From NCBI GenBank assembly GCA_963825405.1, contig CAWGTB010000003.1:62001-126000 (forward strand): 64,000 bases of DNA, in the 5' to 3' direction. Positions 27,601 through 37,033 of the stretch are shown in pieces. Source of the DNA: JACPNO01 sp963825405. GTDB taxonomy: Bacteria > Acidobacteriota > Terriglobia > Bryobacterales > Bryobacteraceae. The notes under the pieces are model-generated. The model saw nothing but the letters and a program-made list of their open reading frames with translations, had not been told where the DNA came from and ran no database searches. The position numbers and the translations under genes were made by a program. How positions within the stretch are numbered: position 1 is the first letter of the stretch; each line of letters starts with the position of its first letter.

Positions 27601-28520
27601 GTGATGCTGACCGTCTATCGCCGGACCCGCTATCTGGAGCAGGCATTGCGCAGCGTGCTGGCACAGGCGCCCGGGCCGGAACAGATGCAGATCGAAGTCG
27701 TGAGTCGATGGCGGGGATGAGGCGATCCAAGCGGAGATCGAGGCCATGGTCCGTTCGATCGCGGGAGACCGGGCGGAGGTGCTACCGGCATCCGGTCCGC
27801 GCCGGGCATCCGGAGATATTCAACCTTTGCATTCGACGGGCGCGCGGGCTATGGGTCCACATCCTGCACGATGACGATTCGGTCGCGCCAGGTTTCTACG
27901 AAGCATTGCAAAAAGGCACTCAGCAGGCTCCGGATATCGGCGCGGCCTTCTGCCGCCATACCTATATCGATGAGCATGGACAGAACGCCGGTCTTTCGCT
28001 GCTGGAACGCGAAACGCCGGGCACGATTGATTCCTGGCTGGACCGCATCGGCGTGTGCTGCCGCTTACAGACGCCGTCGATTGTGGTGCGTCGAGAGGCC
28101 TACGAGCGGCTGGGCGGATATTGTCCCCAGGCGAAATCCGCCTTCGATTGGGAAATGTGGCAGCGGCTGGCTGTGCATTATCCGGTTTGGTATGAGCCTA
28201 CGCCGCTGGCGTTCTTCCGTCATAGCGGCGAATCCGAAAGCGCTCGCCTGGCAGCATCCGGCCGGCAGGTAATCGATTCGCGCGCGGCGATCGAGGTTGC
28301 CCGGAATTACTTGCCCGCCGAGAAGGCGGATACCCTGGCGCGACGGGCGGTAGAGTACTACGCACAGTGGGCCTTCCAGTTGGCTGGCGAGCAAATAAAG
28401 AAGGGCGACCTGGCTGCGGCGATGGCCAATGTGAGGGAAGGAATCCGGTGTAGCCGCTCCGATGAAGTCGCACGCAAACTCTTTTCCTTGTTGTCGCAAG
28501 TGGAACCGACGTCCACATGA
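27601..28520 (+). CDS. Glycosyltransferase family 2, two frame breaks
   Basis: A GT2 protein of about 305 residues split over three frames. The first part (SVMLTVYRRTRYLEQALRSVL, from GTG 27601 or ATG 27604) runs to about 27700, continues one base on as VDGGDEAIQAEIEAMV, and one base later as YRHPVRAGHPEIFNL to the stop at 28518-28520. Both shifts look like single inserted bases. The central HILHDDDSVAPGFYEAL carries the DxD, and AKSAFDWEMWQRLA is the acceptor-side motif. It overlaps the next gene by four bases. Confidence 0.75.
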
Positions 28521-30251
28521 ACTCCGCAGCAACCGGCCTCTTGCCCGCGACGGAAGATGAACAGGCGCAGTTCTTTGCCCGCCTGCGGGAAGGGTATCTG
28601 GCGGCGTCGGCGCGGACGGGCGAGATCGTTCGCGATTTTCATTTGGCTGGGACTTTGGTTCGGCTCCGCTTTGCGGGAGAAGCGCTGCTGCCGGTGATCG
28701 TGCCGGGACTAGCCAACTGTGCGGCCGCAGGGGAGACCGGGCCCACCTGCGAAATCTGTCTGTGGGATTCGGAAAGCACCGGGCTGCAACTCGCCCCGCC
28801 ACCCCGGCCTTTCAAAGACTTCACCCGGCGCGGAAACATCTGGGGATTCGACAGTCCGCGATACCGCTCCGCCTACCATTGGGGCGAAGGTTCCGTGAAT
28901 GCGATGGATTGTGCGACGCGCCAGGGCGTCTTTTGGGTGCCCACAAATCAGCACGTGCCGGTTTGGGCCCTGGCCTCGCCGTTGCGCAGCATTCTGCATT
29001 GGTGGATGGAACTCAACGGCCGGCAATTGGTGCACGCGGCGGCAGTGGGATACGGCGGCCGAGGAGTATTGATACCGGGCCGTTCGGGATCCGGCAAGTC
29101 TTCGACTTCTCTGGCGTGTCTGCTGGCGGGAATGGATTTCGTATCCGACGACTACCTCGCCCTGGCGCTCGATCCGGAGCCGCGCGCGTACCGATTGTAT
29201 TCGACGGCGAAACTGGATCCGCGCAGTTTGACTCTGCACCCCGAACTGGCTGCCCGCTGCCGCACGATTTATCAGCCGGGCTTCGACAAAGTGGTGCTGT
29301 TTCTCGAAGACGGATACCGGGAGCAGTTGAAAGACAGCCTTCCGATCAACCTGGCGCTGAAGCCGTGGATTTCCGGGGTGCCGGAGACCACGCTGGGAGC
29401 GGCGGAACCGCTCGACATCGAGCGCGCGCTGGCTCATGAAACTCTCGGACATCTGCCTCATGCTGGCGCCGAGACCGTGGAATTCTTGAATCGCGTGTCC
29501 CATGATGTTCCGCGGTCGGCGATTTACCTCGGAACGGACCGCGCCCGTATCGCCACTGTGATTCAACAGGCGTTAGGTTCCCAGACGACGGGCGAACTGC
29601 CGCGCCGTCCCGCGGAGTGGCTGCCGTTTCTCAGTGTGATTGTCCACTTTCATCAGGAGGACCGCGCTGAGCTGAGGACCCTGGCCACGGAGATCGAGGC
29701 GCAAGGCCTATCCGCGGACGGAATTCGTCGTGGTGGCCAGCGGCTCGGCTTGCGCGATGGCGGATGAAGTCGCCAGCCTCCCGGGCGCCGTGCGATTTTT
29801 CCCGTACACGGAAGCCATCGTGAAGGCCGAGGCTTGGAACCGCGGCATCAGGGAATCTTTCGCGGAGTTGCTGTTGTTGATCGAGCCCGGCGACCGGTTG
29901 CCATTGGGCGCTCTCACTGCGCTAGCGGGCGCCAGCGAAATGGATTCGGCGGCGGCCTGGGTTAGCGGTAAGGTCTCAGGGGATGACAGCGAATCGCCGG
30001 AACCGCTGCGGGGAGCGTTGATTCGGAAAAGCGCGTTTCGAAAGTTCGGACTCTTTCCGGCAGATCCTTTCTTTCAGGGCCGCGAACAGCAGACCTGGCT
30101 CCAGCGGATGCAGGAAAACGGACTGACAGGGCGAGCGATCGACACGGTCACGCTGCGCGCCGCCTCGAAACCCGGCCGGCACCTCCTCCGGCCAGACCTG
30201 AATTTTCTGCGAGCCGAACTGGTGCGGCGCCAGGGCAAAAAATCCGAATGA
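28517..30251 (+). CDS. HprK-related kinase fused to a GT2-like domain, one frame break
   Basis: Reconstructed protein of about 577 residues. The first part is related to the C-terminal kinase domain of HPr kinase/phosphorylase: LVHAAAVG, Walker A GRSGSGKSS (188-196) and SDDYL (210-214) are all present; such HprK-like proteins accompany PqqD in peptide-modification and glycan loci. From about residue 374 (PFLSVIVHFHQED) it reads as a GT2-like N-terminus; near 29720 one extra base shifts to EFVVVASGSACAMADEV, then EAWNRGIRESFAELLLL. No clear DxD is visible, so the GT part may be degenerate. Confidence 0.7.
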
Positions 30252-31153
30252 GCGTCACGGCGTCCGAACGATTGCTGCTGGACGCGCTCCTGCTGCCTTC
30301 CGCAGCGGCGGAAGATGCCTGGCGCAACTGGCGGGCTTCCACCGATCTTGACTCTCTGGACAAGGGCAGCTTTCACTTGTTGCCGGCCTTGACCGGGCGG
30401 ATGCCGGACTGGCTTGCCAACGAACCGCAACGGGCGATTTTGCTAGGCATCTGCCGGCGAGCCTGGAGCCAGAATCAGCTGCAACGAAAATTGTTGGCCG
30501 ATGCCGTGCAAGTTCTGGTCGCTGCGGGGATCGAGCGCGTGGCCGCGACGGGACCGATCGTTTGGGGGGCACTCTACTGGCCCGTGGGCGCGATTCGTCC
30601 GATCGGAATGGTGGATTTGCTAATCGAGCCCGCAGTGGTGCGGCCCGCGTTCGAGGCCTTGTCGCAAGCCGGCTGGAAAGCTCTGAACGGGATTCCGGAT
30701 ACCGGAAAAAAGCAGTTCCATTTTGCCGCTGGAACCACAGTGCAATCGCCGTCCGGCGGCCACGTGCGTGTGCACTGGCGCGCGCTGCCCAATACCGATC
30801 TATCCTTGCAGCGCCCTGTGTTCCCGCCGCTTGAGGCCCTGCGGCCGGATTTGGTGGCGCCGTACACGATCCCGCCGGAACAATCCTTGGTGGCGGCGCT
30901 CGGCGGCGTTCATGAGGACGGCATCGACTGGCGTTTCGACGCGCTCATGATTTGTCGCCACGCCGGTCTGCGTTGGGATAAAGTAGCTGCCCTTCTGCGG
31001 TGGCGCTCCGCGCAGAGGCAAAGGCTCGATGCGCTGCGGCGCGAGTGCGGCGTCGATATTCCGCAAGCCGTGACGGCGGTCGTGTGGAGTAACGGTGTAG
31101 AACAGATTCTGGCTTCCTCGTTGCGGGCGTACCGGCGCCGCAGAATAGAATAG
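30248..31153 (+). CDS. Divergent NTP_transf_5-like protein
   Basis: Protein of 301 residues coupled to the preceding gene by ATGA. Its plan matches the nucleotidyltransferase at 25108-26265: helical start, GMVDLLIE in place of DADILI, VRVHWRA in place of VDLHW, then a helical end with GIDWRFDALMICRHAGLRW. Several acidic positions are lost, so it may be a catalytically weak or non-catalytic paralogue, for example a partner subunit. The assignment rests on architecture and neighbours and is less sure than for the first copy. Confidence 0.55.
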   Translation: MSVTASERLLLDALLLPSAAAEDAWRNWRASTDLDSLDKGSFHLLPALTGRMPDWLANEPQRAILLGICRRAWSQNQLQRKLLADAVQVLVAAGIERVAATGPIVWGALYWPVGAIRPIGMVDLLIEPAVVRPAFEALSQAGWKALNGIPDTGKKQFHFAAGTTVQSPSGGHVRVHWRALPNTDLSLQRPVFPPLEALRPDLVAPYTIPPEQSLVAALGGVHEDGIDWRFDALMICRHAGLRWDKVAALLRWRSAQRQRLDALRRECGVDIPQAVTAVVWSNGVEQILASSLRAYRRRRIE

Positions 31154-31176
31154 GAAACGATCCCATCTCAACTGAT

Positions 31177-31947
31177 ATGAAATTCATGGACAAACCGTAC
31201 CGCAACCTGGTTCGCGAGGTGGCCTATTCACAGTACGCGGTGCGCGATCAGAACACGATTCTTGGTCTCCTGTGGAGCTTCCTCAACCCCCTGCTGATGA
31301 TGGCTGTGCTGTTCGCGTATTTCCGGATGAATGCCGGGCGTGACGTGAAGCACTATGCTGTCTTTTTGCTGCTGGGAATGATTCATTACACGCACTTTTC
31401 GAATTCCACCAGCACCGCTATGAACGTTCTCGTCGTGTCGGCGCAACTGACCCGGCACGCGATCCTGCCGAAGGAAGTGCTGGTGATCGGCTCGGTACTG
31501 GCCACCAGTGTAGAGTTCGTCGTCTCCATGTTGGTTTGCGTGGCCGTTGCCTGTTTCACGGGAATTTCCGTCTCGTGGGCGATGCTGGCCCTGCCGTTGA
31601 TCGTGGCGCTGCAGCTTCTTTTCGTGATGTGGGTGTCGTTCCTGCTTTCCTCGGGGCGCGTTTTCGTCAAGGACTTGTCGCACGTTTATCAGGTGTTGCT
31701 GCGGCTGCTCTTTTTCGCCACGCCGATATTCTATGCGACGCAATTCCTGGAAAATCCGCTGGCTCAGCAACTGGTCCGCTTCAACCCGCTGGCCGGCCTC
31801 ATCGGGCTATCGCGCAACGCAGTCATCGAAGGACATTTGTTTCCGGTGAATGTTTTTCTCACTCTGGCCGCGATTCACGCCGTCGCGCTTTGGGCGGCAT
31901 TCCGCTGGTTCAAACGGTGCGAGCCGAGCTTTGCCGAATATGTCTGA
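31177..31947 (+). CDS. wzm: ABC-2 type polysaccharide export permease (Wzm-like)
   Basis: Inner-membrane protein of 256 residues with six predicted segments and the family's N-terminal amphipathic part (VREVAYSQYAVRDQNTILGLLWSFLNPLL), as in TagG/Wzm exporters. It probably moves a lipid-linked glycan across the inner membrane together with the ATPase whose gene overlaps its end by eight bases. Position right after the transferases fits a Wzm/Wzt-type export system. Confidence 0.9.
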   Translation: MKFMDKPYRNLVREVAYSQYAVRDQNTILGLLWSFLNPLLMMAVLFAYFRMNAGRDVKHYAVFLLLGMIHYTHFSNSTSTAMNVLVVSAQLTRHAILPKEVLVIGSVLATSVEFVVSMLVCVAVACFTGISVSWAMLALPLIVALQLLFVMWVSFLLSSGRVFVKDLSHVYQVLLRLLFFATPIFYATQFLENPLAQQLVRFNPLAGLIGLSRNAVIEGHLFPVNVFLTLAAIHAVALWAAFRWFKRCEPSFAEYV

Positions 31948-32707
31948 TCGCGACTGCGTCATCCGGATGAAGAACGTCACCAAGCTCTTTCCCTCGGGAA
32001 CCAGCCGGCATTCGCTTTTCCGGCTGATGATGGGAAACCTGTCGCGGCGGTGGGCGCCGGAGATGTTCACGGCATTGCGTTCGATCAATCTGGAAATCAA
32101 ACGCAGCGACCGGGTTGCGGTGATTGGCGATAACGGCTCGGGAAAATCGACGCTATTGAGAATTGTGGCCGGCCTTCACCGGCCGACCTCCGGCACCGTC
32201 GAAACACACGGAGCGCAAACGCTGCTGGCCGGCCTGGGCGTCGGCATGGTGGACGAGTTGACGGTGGAAGACAATATTTATCTTTACGGCGCCATGCATA
32301 GCATCTCGCGCCAGGATCTCCGCGAAAGAATTGACGAAATTCTCACGTGGGCTGAGCTCACGGAGTTCCGGCAGGCGGCCCTCAAATCGCTTTCCACCGG
32401 AATGAGAACCCGCCTGGCTTTTTCCGTGACCCGCTGCATCGTCACCGACATCTACCTGCTGGACGAAGCCTTGACTGCGGGAGATCAAGGATTCCGCGAA
32501 AAATGCGATCTGGTTTTTAAGAACTATGCGCGCAAGGGCAGCACCATGCTGATTGCATCGCACGATTTCGATTTTGTCGAGCGTCACTGCCCGAAGACCA
32601 TCTGGCTGGATCATGGCCAGCAGATGAATCTCGGCCCCACCGCGGAGGTGCTGGAGCAATACCGCGAACACTGGCGGCGGCGTCACGCCGCTATTGGTTC
32701 GGCCTGA
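31940..32707 (+). CDS. wzt: ABC-type polysaccharide export ATPase (Wzt-like)
   Basis: ATPase of 255 residues. Walker A is GDNGSGKST, signature LSTGMRTRLAF, Walker B DIYLLDEAL and H-loop ASHDFDF. The LSTGM and GAGD-like motifs are typical of the TagH/Wzt group. There is no C-terminal carbohydrate-recognition domain, so it is the short form. Start 31940 overlaps the permease stop. Its last 17 bases overlap the convergent esterase gene. Confidence 0.9.
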   Translation: MSDRDCVIRMKNVTKLFPSGTSRHSLFRLMMGNLSRRWAPEMFTALRSINLEIKRSDRVAVIGDNGSGKSTLLRIVAGLHRPTSGTVETHGAQTLLAGLGVGMVDELTVEDNIYLYGAMHSISRQDLRERIDEILTWAELTEFRQAALKSLSTGMRTRLAFSVTRCIVTDIYLLDEALTAGDQGFREKCDLVFKNYARKGSTMLIASHDFDFVERHCPKTIWLDHGQQMNLGPTAEVLEQYREHWRRRHAAIGSA

Positions 32708-33906
32708 ATGAACCGCCGTGAAGGAGACTGTCGAGGACTTTCTCCACGCGGGAACGGAAGACGCCTCGCCTTTCGGGCGTTCGACTGGTGTGGTCCAGCT
32801 CAATCATCGTTACGACTTCCTTGGGTCCAGATAGCAGATTGAGGACCGTCCAGATTCCGGCCGGCGGAGAGGTGGTGTCGACAAAGCCCATGGACGCGAG
32901 CACCGGCGCCTTGATGCGCGGGGCAAAATTGACGACTTCGAAATAGCGGGCGGTGACCATCACCTGGGGATCGTAGCAGGGCCAATACGGATAACCTGCC
33001 TTGCAATCTGCGCCCGACGGTTGGTTCGCGATCACCGCGCTTACTTGCGGACGAAGGGCGGCGGTGACGAGCGCTTGCTGGCCACCCATGCAAGTTCCCA
33101 TTAGTACCAAAGTATTGCCGTCCCAATCGGGGTGGCTGGCGATGTAATCCAGCGCGCGCGCATCGCGAAGATACATCTTGAGGAAGTAGCACGTCTCGCG
33201 GTCTGTGTTGCCAATCGCCTCATAGTTGCTGCTTACTCCGCTGGCCTGGTCGGGAGGCATGTCGTGGGAAACCACATCGAAAGCCAGCCAGCCCTCGGCG
33301 GCGCGACGGATGACGGTGCTGGGCCGCAGAGCATACACACCGGCATATTGAAAGATTCACCAGGGCGGGGAACTGGCCCGGCTTGGCCGGCTTTGCGAGG
33401 TAGCCATGGGTGCGCGAGCCCCAGCTATCGACCTGGACTTTGCATAACTCCACGCCGTCCCTGGTCGCGATTGTCGTCACCACCTGATTGAGAGGTATCA
33501 GCCTGAGCTCATGCAGTTTCGCAGTCCAGAAGGAATCGAAATCGTCGGGCCGCGGTACCGATGGTCGCAATTGAGTGGGCGCGATAGCCGCGCCCAGTGG
33601 ACTGCGGAGGCTGGCGGCGCGCCTTCAGCGTTGACCGTCACATAGAGCATTGCCGGCTCTTCGAGCGTGGCTTCAATGGTGGCGCTGCCGGAGTGCGAAA
33701 TGGAGTGTGCCTCTCTTGATCGTCTCCAGATTGTTCTTTTTGATCTCGTAGGTGTACTGCGCGGCGGGGGCGGTGACAACTTGCGCCGGGGACACCGTCC
33801 AGCCTGCTCTTTCCCCCAAGCCGTAAATGCCACTGCTATGGAATGGCACGAAGTTCAACTGCTGAGCCTCGGCCTGAAACGCAAAGAGAATCAGGGCAAG
33901 CAGTTC
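32691..33906 (-). CDS. Secreted acetyl-xylan-esterase-like (AXE1) hydrolase, several frame breaks
   Basis: A secreted alpha/beta hydrolase of about 400 residues spread over several frames. A leader-like LLALILFAFQAEAQQ precedes a beta-rich N-terminus (SSGIYGLGERAGWTV), then RPDDFDSFWTAKL, GYLAKPAKPGQFPALV, and finally the catalytic part with VLMGTCMGGQQAL (nucleophile elbow G-x-C/S, here G-T-C-M-G), FVDTTSPP (Asp) and ELDHTSR (His). Breaks fall near 33700, 33600 and 33340. No start codon precedes the leader-like segment in frame; it runs straight in from the TPR region. The elbow Cys in place of Ser should be checked. Confidence 0.6.
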
Positions 33907-34674
33907 GAGTGTTCGGTCCAGATCTCTGGTTTCCCGTAATATTCTTGCCTGATTTTGTAGCGACTCCGCCGCTCCGTCTTGATGGCCAAGTTCCCGGTAG
34001 AGGCACTCCGCTTCTTCGCAAAGGGCAATGGCGCCATCGAAATCCGCGCGGTCTTGCACAATTCTCGCCCGGCTATCGAGCGACGCGGCCATCCCTTCCC
34101 GATTACCGAGTTCGCGATACAAGCGTTGTGCTGCGATGGTGCAAGGCGGTGGCGCTGTCCAGGTCTCCGCGCTCCTGGCAGATCGACGCCTGGCTGCTCA
34201 GCGAGTAGGATAGGCCCTCTTGTTTTCGACTTCGCGGCAAAGGCGCTCGGCATCTTTCTGCAGAGCCATGGCGCCGTCCAGGTCCCCGCGATGCTGGAGA
34301 ATCTTCGCCTGGTTTTGCCGCGACACCACCACTCCGTTCCGGTCGCCGATTTCGCCGTAGATGCTCTCAGCCTCTTGGTGCAAAGCCATGGCGCCCTCAT
34401 TGTCGCCGCGTTCCTGGAGGATCAACGCCTGGCTGCCCAGCGCATAGGCAAGTCCCTCTTTGTTGCAATGTTCACGGCACAGGCCCTCCGATTGTTGGTG
34501 TCGAGCCAAGGCGCCTTCGAAGTCGCCGCGATCCTGAAGGGAATTCTCCGCGGAACCTGGTGGCACGTAATAATGACGTCCGGGCGCTTGAGGGTACCGA
34601 TTGGTTTGCCGATACCGATGAATCAGGCGGCCGAGATGTATCAGCGGCCGAGGAGGCGTGACTGGCTCAGCCAC
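33907..34674 (-). CDS. TPR-repeat protein fragment with frame breaks
   Basis: Starts at GTG 34674, six bases after a -10 element, as MAEP..., the same four residues that start the PqqD-like protein. After about 40 unassigned residues come tandem 40-residue TPR-like units (pattern GLAYALGSQALILQERGD, then EAMALHQEAE, then YREIG). One base appears missing near 34225 and one extra near 34135. The last unit fuses without a start codon into the leader of the esterase gene. It looks like a truncated or recombined TPR gene; whether it makes protein is unclear. Confidence 0.5.
33910..34545 (-). repeat. Tandem 120-base repeats coding for TPR units
   Basis: About five imperfect copies of a 120-base unit, each coding for 40 residues with a recurring QNQA-I-L-x-x-R-G-D-L-D-G-A-M-A-L core. 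The copies differ at many bases, so these are old repeats rather than a recent expansion, but they could still mislead assembly. Confidence 0.6.
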
Positions 34675-34680
34675 GGGGTT

Positions 34681-34710
34681 ATTATCTGATCCACAGCGGC
34701 TGACATTCAA
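34681..34710 (-). promoter_or_regulatory. Second copy of the leaderless promoter element
   Basis: On the minus strand TTGAAT (34705-34710) and GATAAT (34681-34686) are separated by 18 bases, and the -10 lies six bases before the GTG at 34674. Spacing and most bases over about 55 positions match the element at 24960-24989. It overlaps the last codons of the radical SAM gene. Confidence 0.55.
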
Positions 34711-36013
34711 CCGCGTTCGAGTGCTCCGAGGGTACTGTCTCTCCCGGCACAGTGAGCGTGAATTGCTGGCAAATCGGCCGTGTCCGCGATCTCGATCTGC
34801 CAACTTGTGGCAGGCGTCCAGCCGCGCGAGCCAAGCAGGCGGACGAAGACCGTGTACGTCCCAGGCTCGGGCGGCGCGAAATACACGGCCCGATCCACGC
34901 CGAAGCGAAACAATCGGCCCGAAGGCTCCCATCGTGGTTGTCCGCCGGCGCCCGCGACGATCGACACCTGCGCGAATCGGGCCGACGAATCCGCCTGGAG
35001 CAGGATCCCGGCGACATAGCCGATGCCGCGGTGCTGCTGGATTTCGTCGGCGCTCAGCCAGTGGCCCGACTTGCGTATTTCGGCGTACTGCCCGCAAGTC
35101 GTGCAGGGGATGCCGGCGCGTGGTTCGGCTTCACCGGTCAGCATACGCCGCGCGTACTCCAGATCTGGACTCGCCATCGCCTCCGGCAGGCTGGAAGTGA
35201 ACCCATTCACGCCGAAGTCGCCCCAGTAGTTCACGCAGCATCCCAGCATGGCGCCGTTCCAATTCAACACCGGGCGTGCCAAAGCTGCAGACAAAGGTGA
35301 CGTGTGTACTCGGCTCCGCGCTGCTCGCGGTACTCCGTGCGGCTCGCGGCGCCCACGCCGCTCTCGATGCGAACCAGATCGCGGTTCTGCACCGGCGAAT
35401 AACCCGTTTCCCACGCCAGTCTCGGGACAAACTCCATGCCCCGCTCGGCGGCCATGGCGCGCGCGGCTTCGATCTCGTGCTCGTTGTGTCCGAACACCAC
35501 GAATTGCCAACAGAGGAGGGGGAAGGCGGACCGCTGTTGCGCGCGCAGCTCACGGATCTTGTCGATATGCGCCAGCACCCGATGGAGATTGCCGTTCACG
35601 CGGTATCGCGAGTAGGTCTCCTGGGTCACGCCGTCGATCGAGCAGGTAAGCGCGCGCACGCGGTAGCGTACCAGCGCATCCAGGGCGTCCTCACGCGCGA
35701 AATTGAGATTCGCGCCGTTGCTGCCGCTGACGGTCACTTTGCGTTCGAAGGCGCAGGCGAGAATTTCGGCGAGCTGCGGGTTCAGGAACATCTCGCCGTA
35801 GTTGGAAAGCTCAACGTGTGCGATCTGCGGATTACGATCGAGCAGCGCTTCAAAATCGGCCAGCTTCAGATGACCCGCGCCCAGCGTCGGCCGCAAGCGG
35901 CCATCCGCCGTCGGACAATCCGGGCAGGCGAGCTGGCAGGTCATCGAGGCATCGATTTGTACAGAAGCGGGGCCAGAGGACGTCATCAGTCGCGCGTCAG
36001 GCGGTGGCGTCAT
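34707..36013 (-). CDS. Radical SAM protein with SPASM-like cysteines, one frame break
   Basis: Radical SAM enzyme of about 435 residues. The cluster motif is CQLACPDC (C26, C30, C33 from the ATG at 36013), followed by HVELSNYGEMFLNP and the barrel motif LTCSIDGVTQETYSRYR. After a break near 35285 (one G missing), the C-terminal part has further cysteines (GCCVNYWG, PCTTCGQY) consistent with an auxiliary-cluster SPASM domain, then a 100-residue beta-rich tail. Such enzymes modify peptides or act on sugars. Together with the PqqD-like protein at 24.5-25 kb it is suggestive of peptide maturation, though the two are not in one operon. Confidence 0.75.
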
Positions 36014-36060
36014 TCGTGCGACCAGGATATCACTAGAGCAGATAAGCGTCCGTGATGTCT

Positions 36061-36357
36061 TCAGAAACGCTGAAGGGTGCGATAGTCCCCAGCCCGCTTT
36101 GCTTTTCTCTTGGCACCGCGACCGGTCTTCCTTCTCCAATCCAGGTAAAGCAGGAAAAGCGCCACGATCATGATCGGAGCGATGTAGAAATACTCACCCA
36201 TTGCTGGAATTTTGAGATTGCCCACCGCGTCGGAGCAGAATACGCGGATGCCGAGAACGATCAGGAATCCGCCCAAAATGGCTCGCCATCTATTGGGCAG
36301 TTCCAAAGATTCCGCATAGCCGCCCTTGCTGCCGGCTCTGAGCTTGGGTTTCTTCAT
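36061..36357 (-). CDS. Small membrane protein of unknown function
   Basis: Protein of 98 residues with two hydrophobic segments (ILGGFLIVLGIRVF and FYIAPIMIVALFLLYL) and a very basic C-terminus (RRKTGRGAKRKAKRAG). It begins five bases after the response regulator stop and is probably co-transcribed with the two-component pair. No family recognised. Confidence 0.6.
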   Translation of the reverse strand: MKKPKLRAGSKGGYAESLELPNRWRAILGGFLIVLGIRVFCSDAVGNLKIPAMGEYFYIAPIMIVALFLLYLDWRRKTGRGAKRKAKRAGDYRTLQRF

Positions 36358-36361
36358 GGCC

Positions 36362-37033
36362 TTACTGGGCGCCGTCTCGCGGTCTGAACTTGCGCGTGGT
36401 GGCGAGCGAACCTTCGAGCGCGATGCGTACGAGTTGACTACGGGTTCGCGCCCCCATCTTTTGAAAGAGCTGCTGCAATGTAGCCTTGACTGCGCCGTCG
36501 GTCACGCCGAGTTGGGCGCCGATCTCTTTATTGGTGAGGCCTTCAAAGATGCCCTGCAGAACCTGCTGCTCGCGATCGGTCAGACGGGCGTTCACTTTTT
36601 CATCCACTTGCTCGTCTACCCGGTCGGCCATGAGCTGAATCACTCGCGGATCGACCCACATTGCTCCGCCCATGATGAGCCGAATGGCGGTAGCGAGGGT
36701 GCCCGGCGAATTGCGCTTGAGGAAGATCCCCGACGCTCCCACATGGATTGCGATCGACGATTCCTTGGCGGTCATTCCGGCAGTCACCATGAGGACCTTG
36801 CCGGTGTAGCCAGCCCCACGCGCTGCAGAGATGAAGTGACTACCGTGATCTTCGCCGAGATCAAAATCCAAAAGAACCAAATCGACGGGCTTGCCGCCAA
36901 GAATCTCGAGTGCGTCGGCAGATGTCCCGCAGCTGGCCACGATTTCAAAGTCGGGCTCCAATGCCAGCAGCCGGCTCAGCCCGTCGCGAAACAGAATGTG
37001 GTCATCAACCAACAAGAGCCGTATGCGTTCCAT
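36362..37033 (-). CDS. NarL/LuxR-family response regulator
   Basis: DNA-binding regulator of 223 residues. The receiver domain has the acidic pair (VDDH), phospho-acceptor D56 (LLDFD) and Lys in IFLKRNS. The output is a LuxR helix-turn-helix (LTDREQQVLQGIFEGLTNKEIGAQLGV). It overlaps the kinase gene by 29 bases; the two form a cognate pair. Targets are unknown; the divergent metal efflux operon is the nearest candidate. Confidence 0.93.
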   Translation of the reverse strand: MERIRLLLVDDHILFRDGLSRLLALEPDFEIVASCGTSADALEILGGKPVDLVLLDFDLGEDHGSHFISAARGAGYTGKVLMVTAGMTAKESSIAIHVGASGIFLKRNSPGTLATAIRLIMGGAMWVDPRVIQLMADRVDEQVDEKVNARLTDREQQVLQGIFEGLTNKEIGAQLGVTDGAVKATLQQLFQKMGARTRSQLVRIALEGSLATTRKFRPRDGAQ

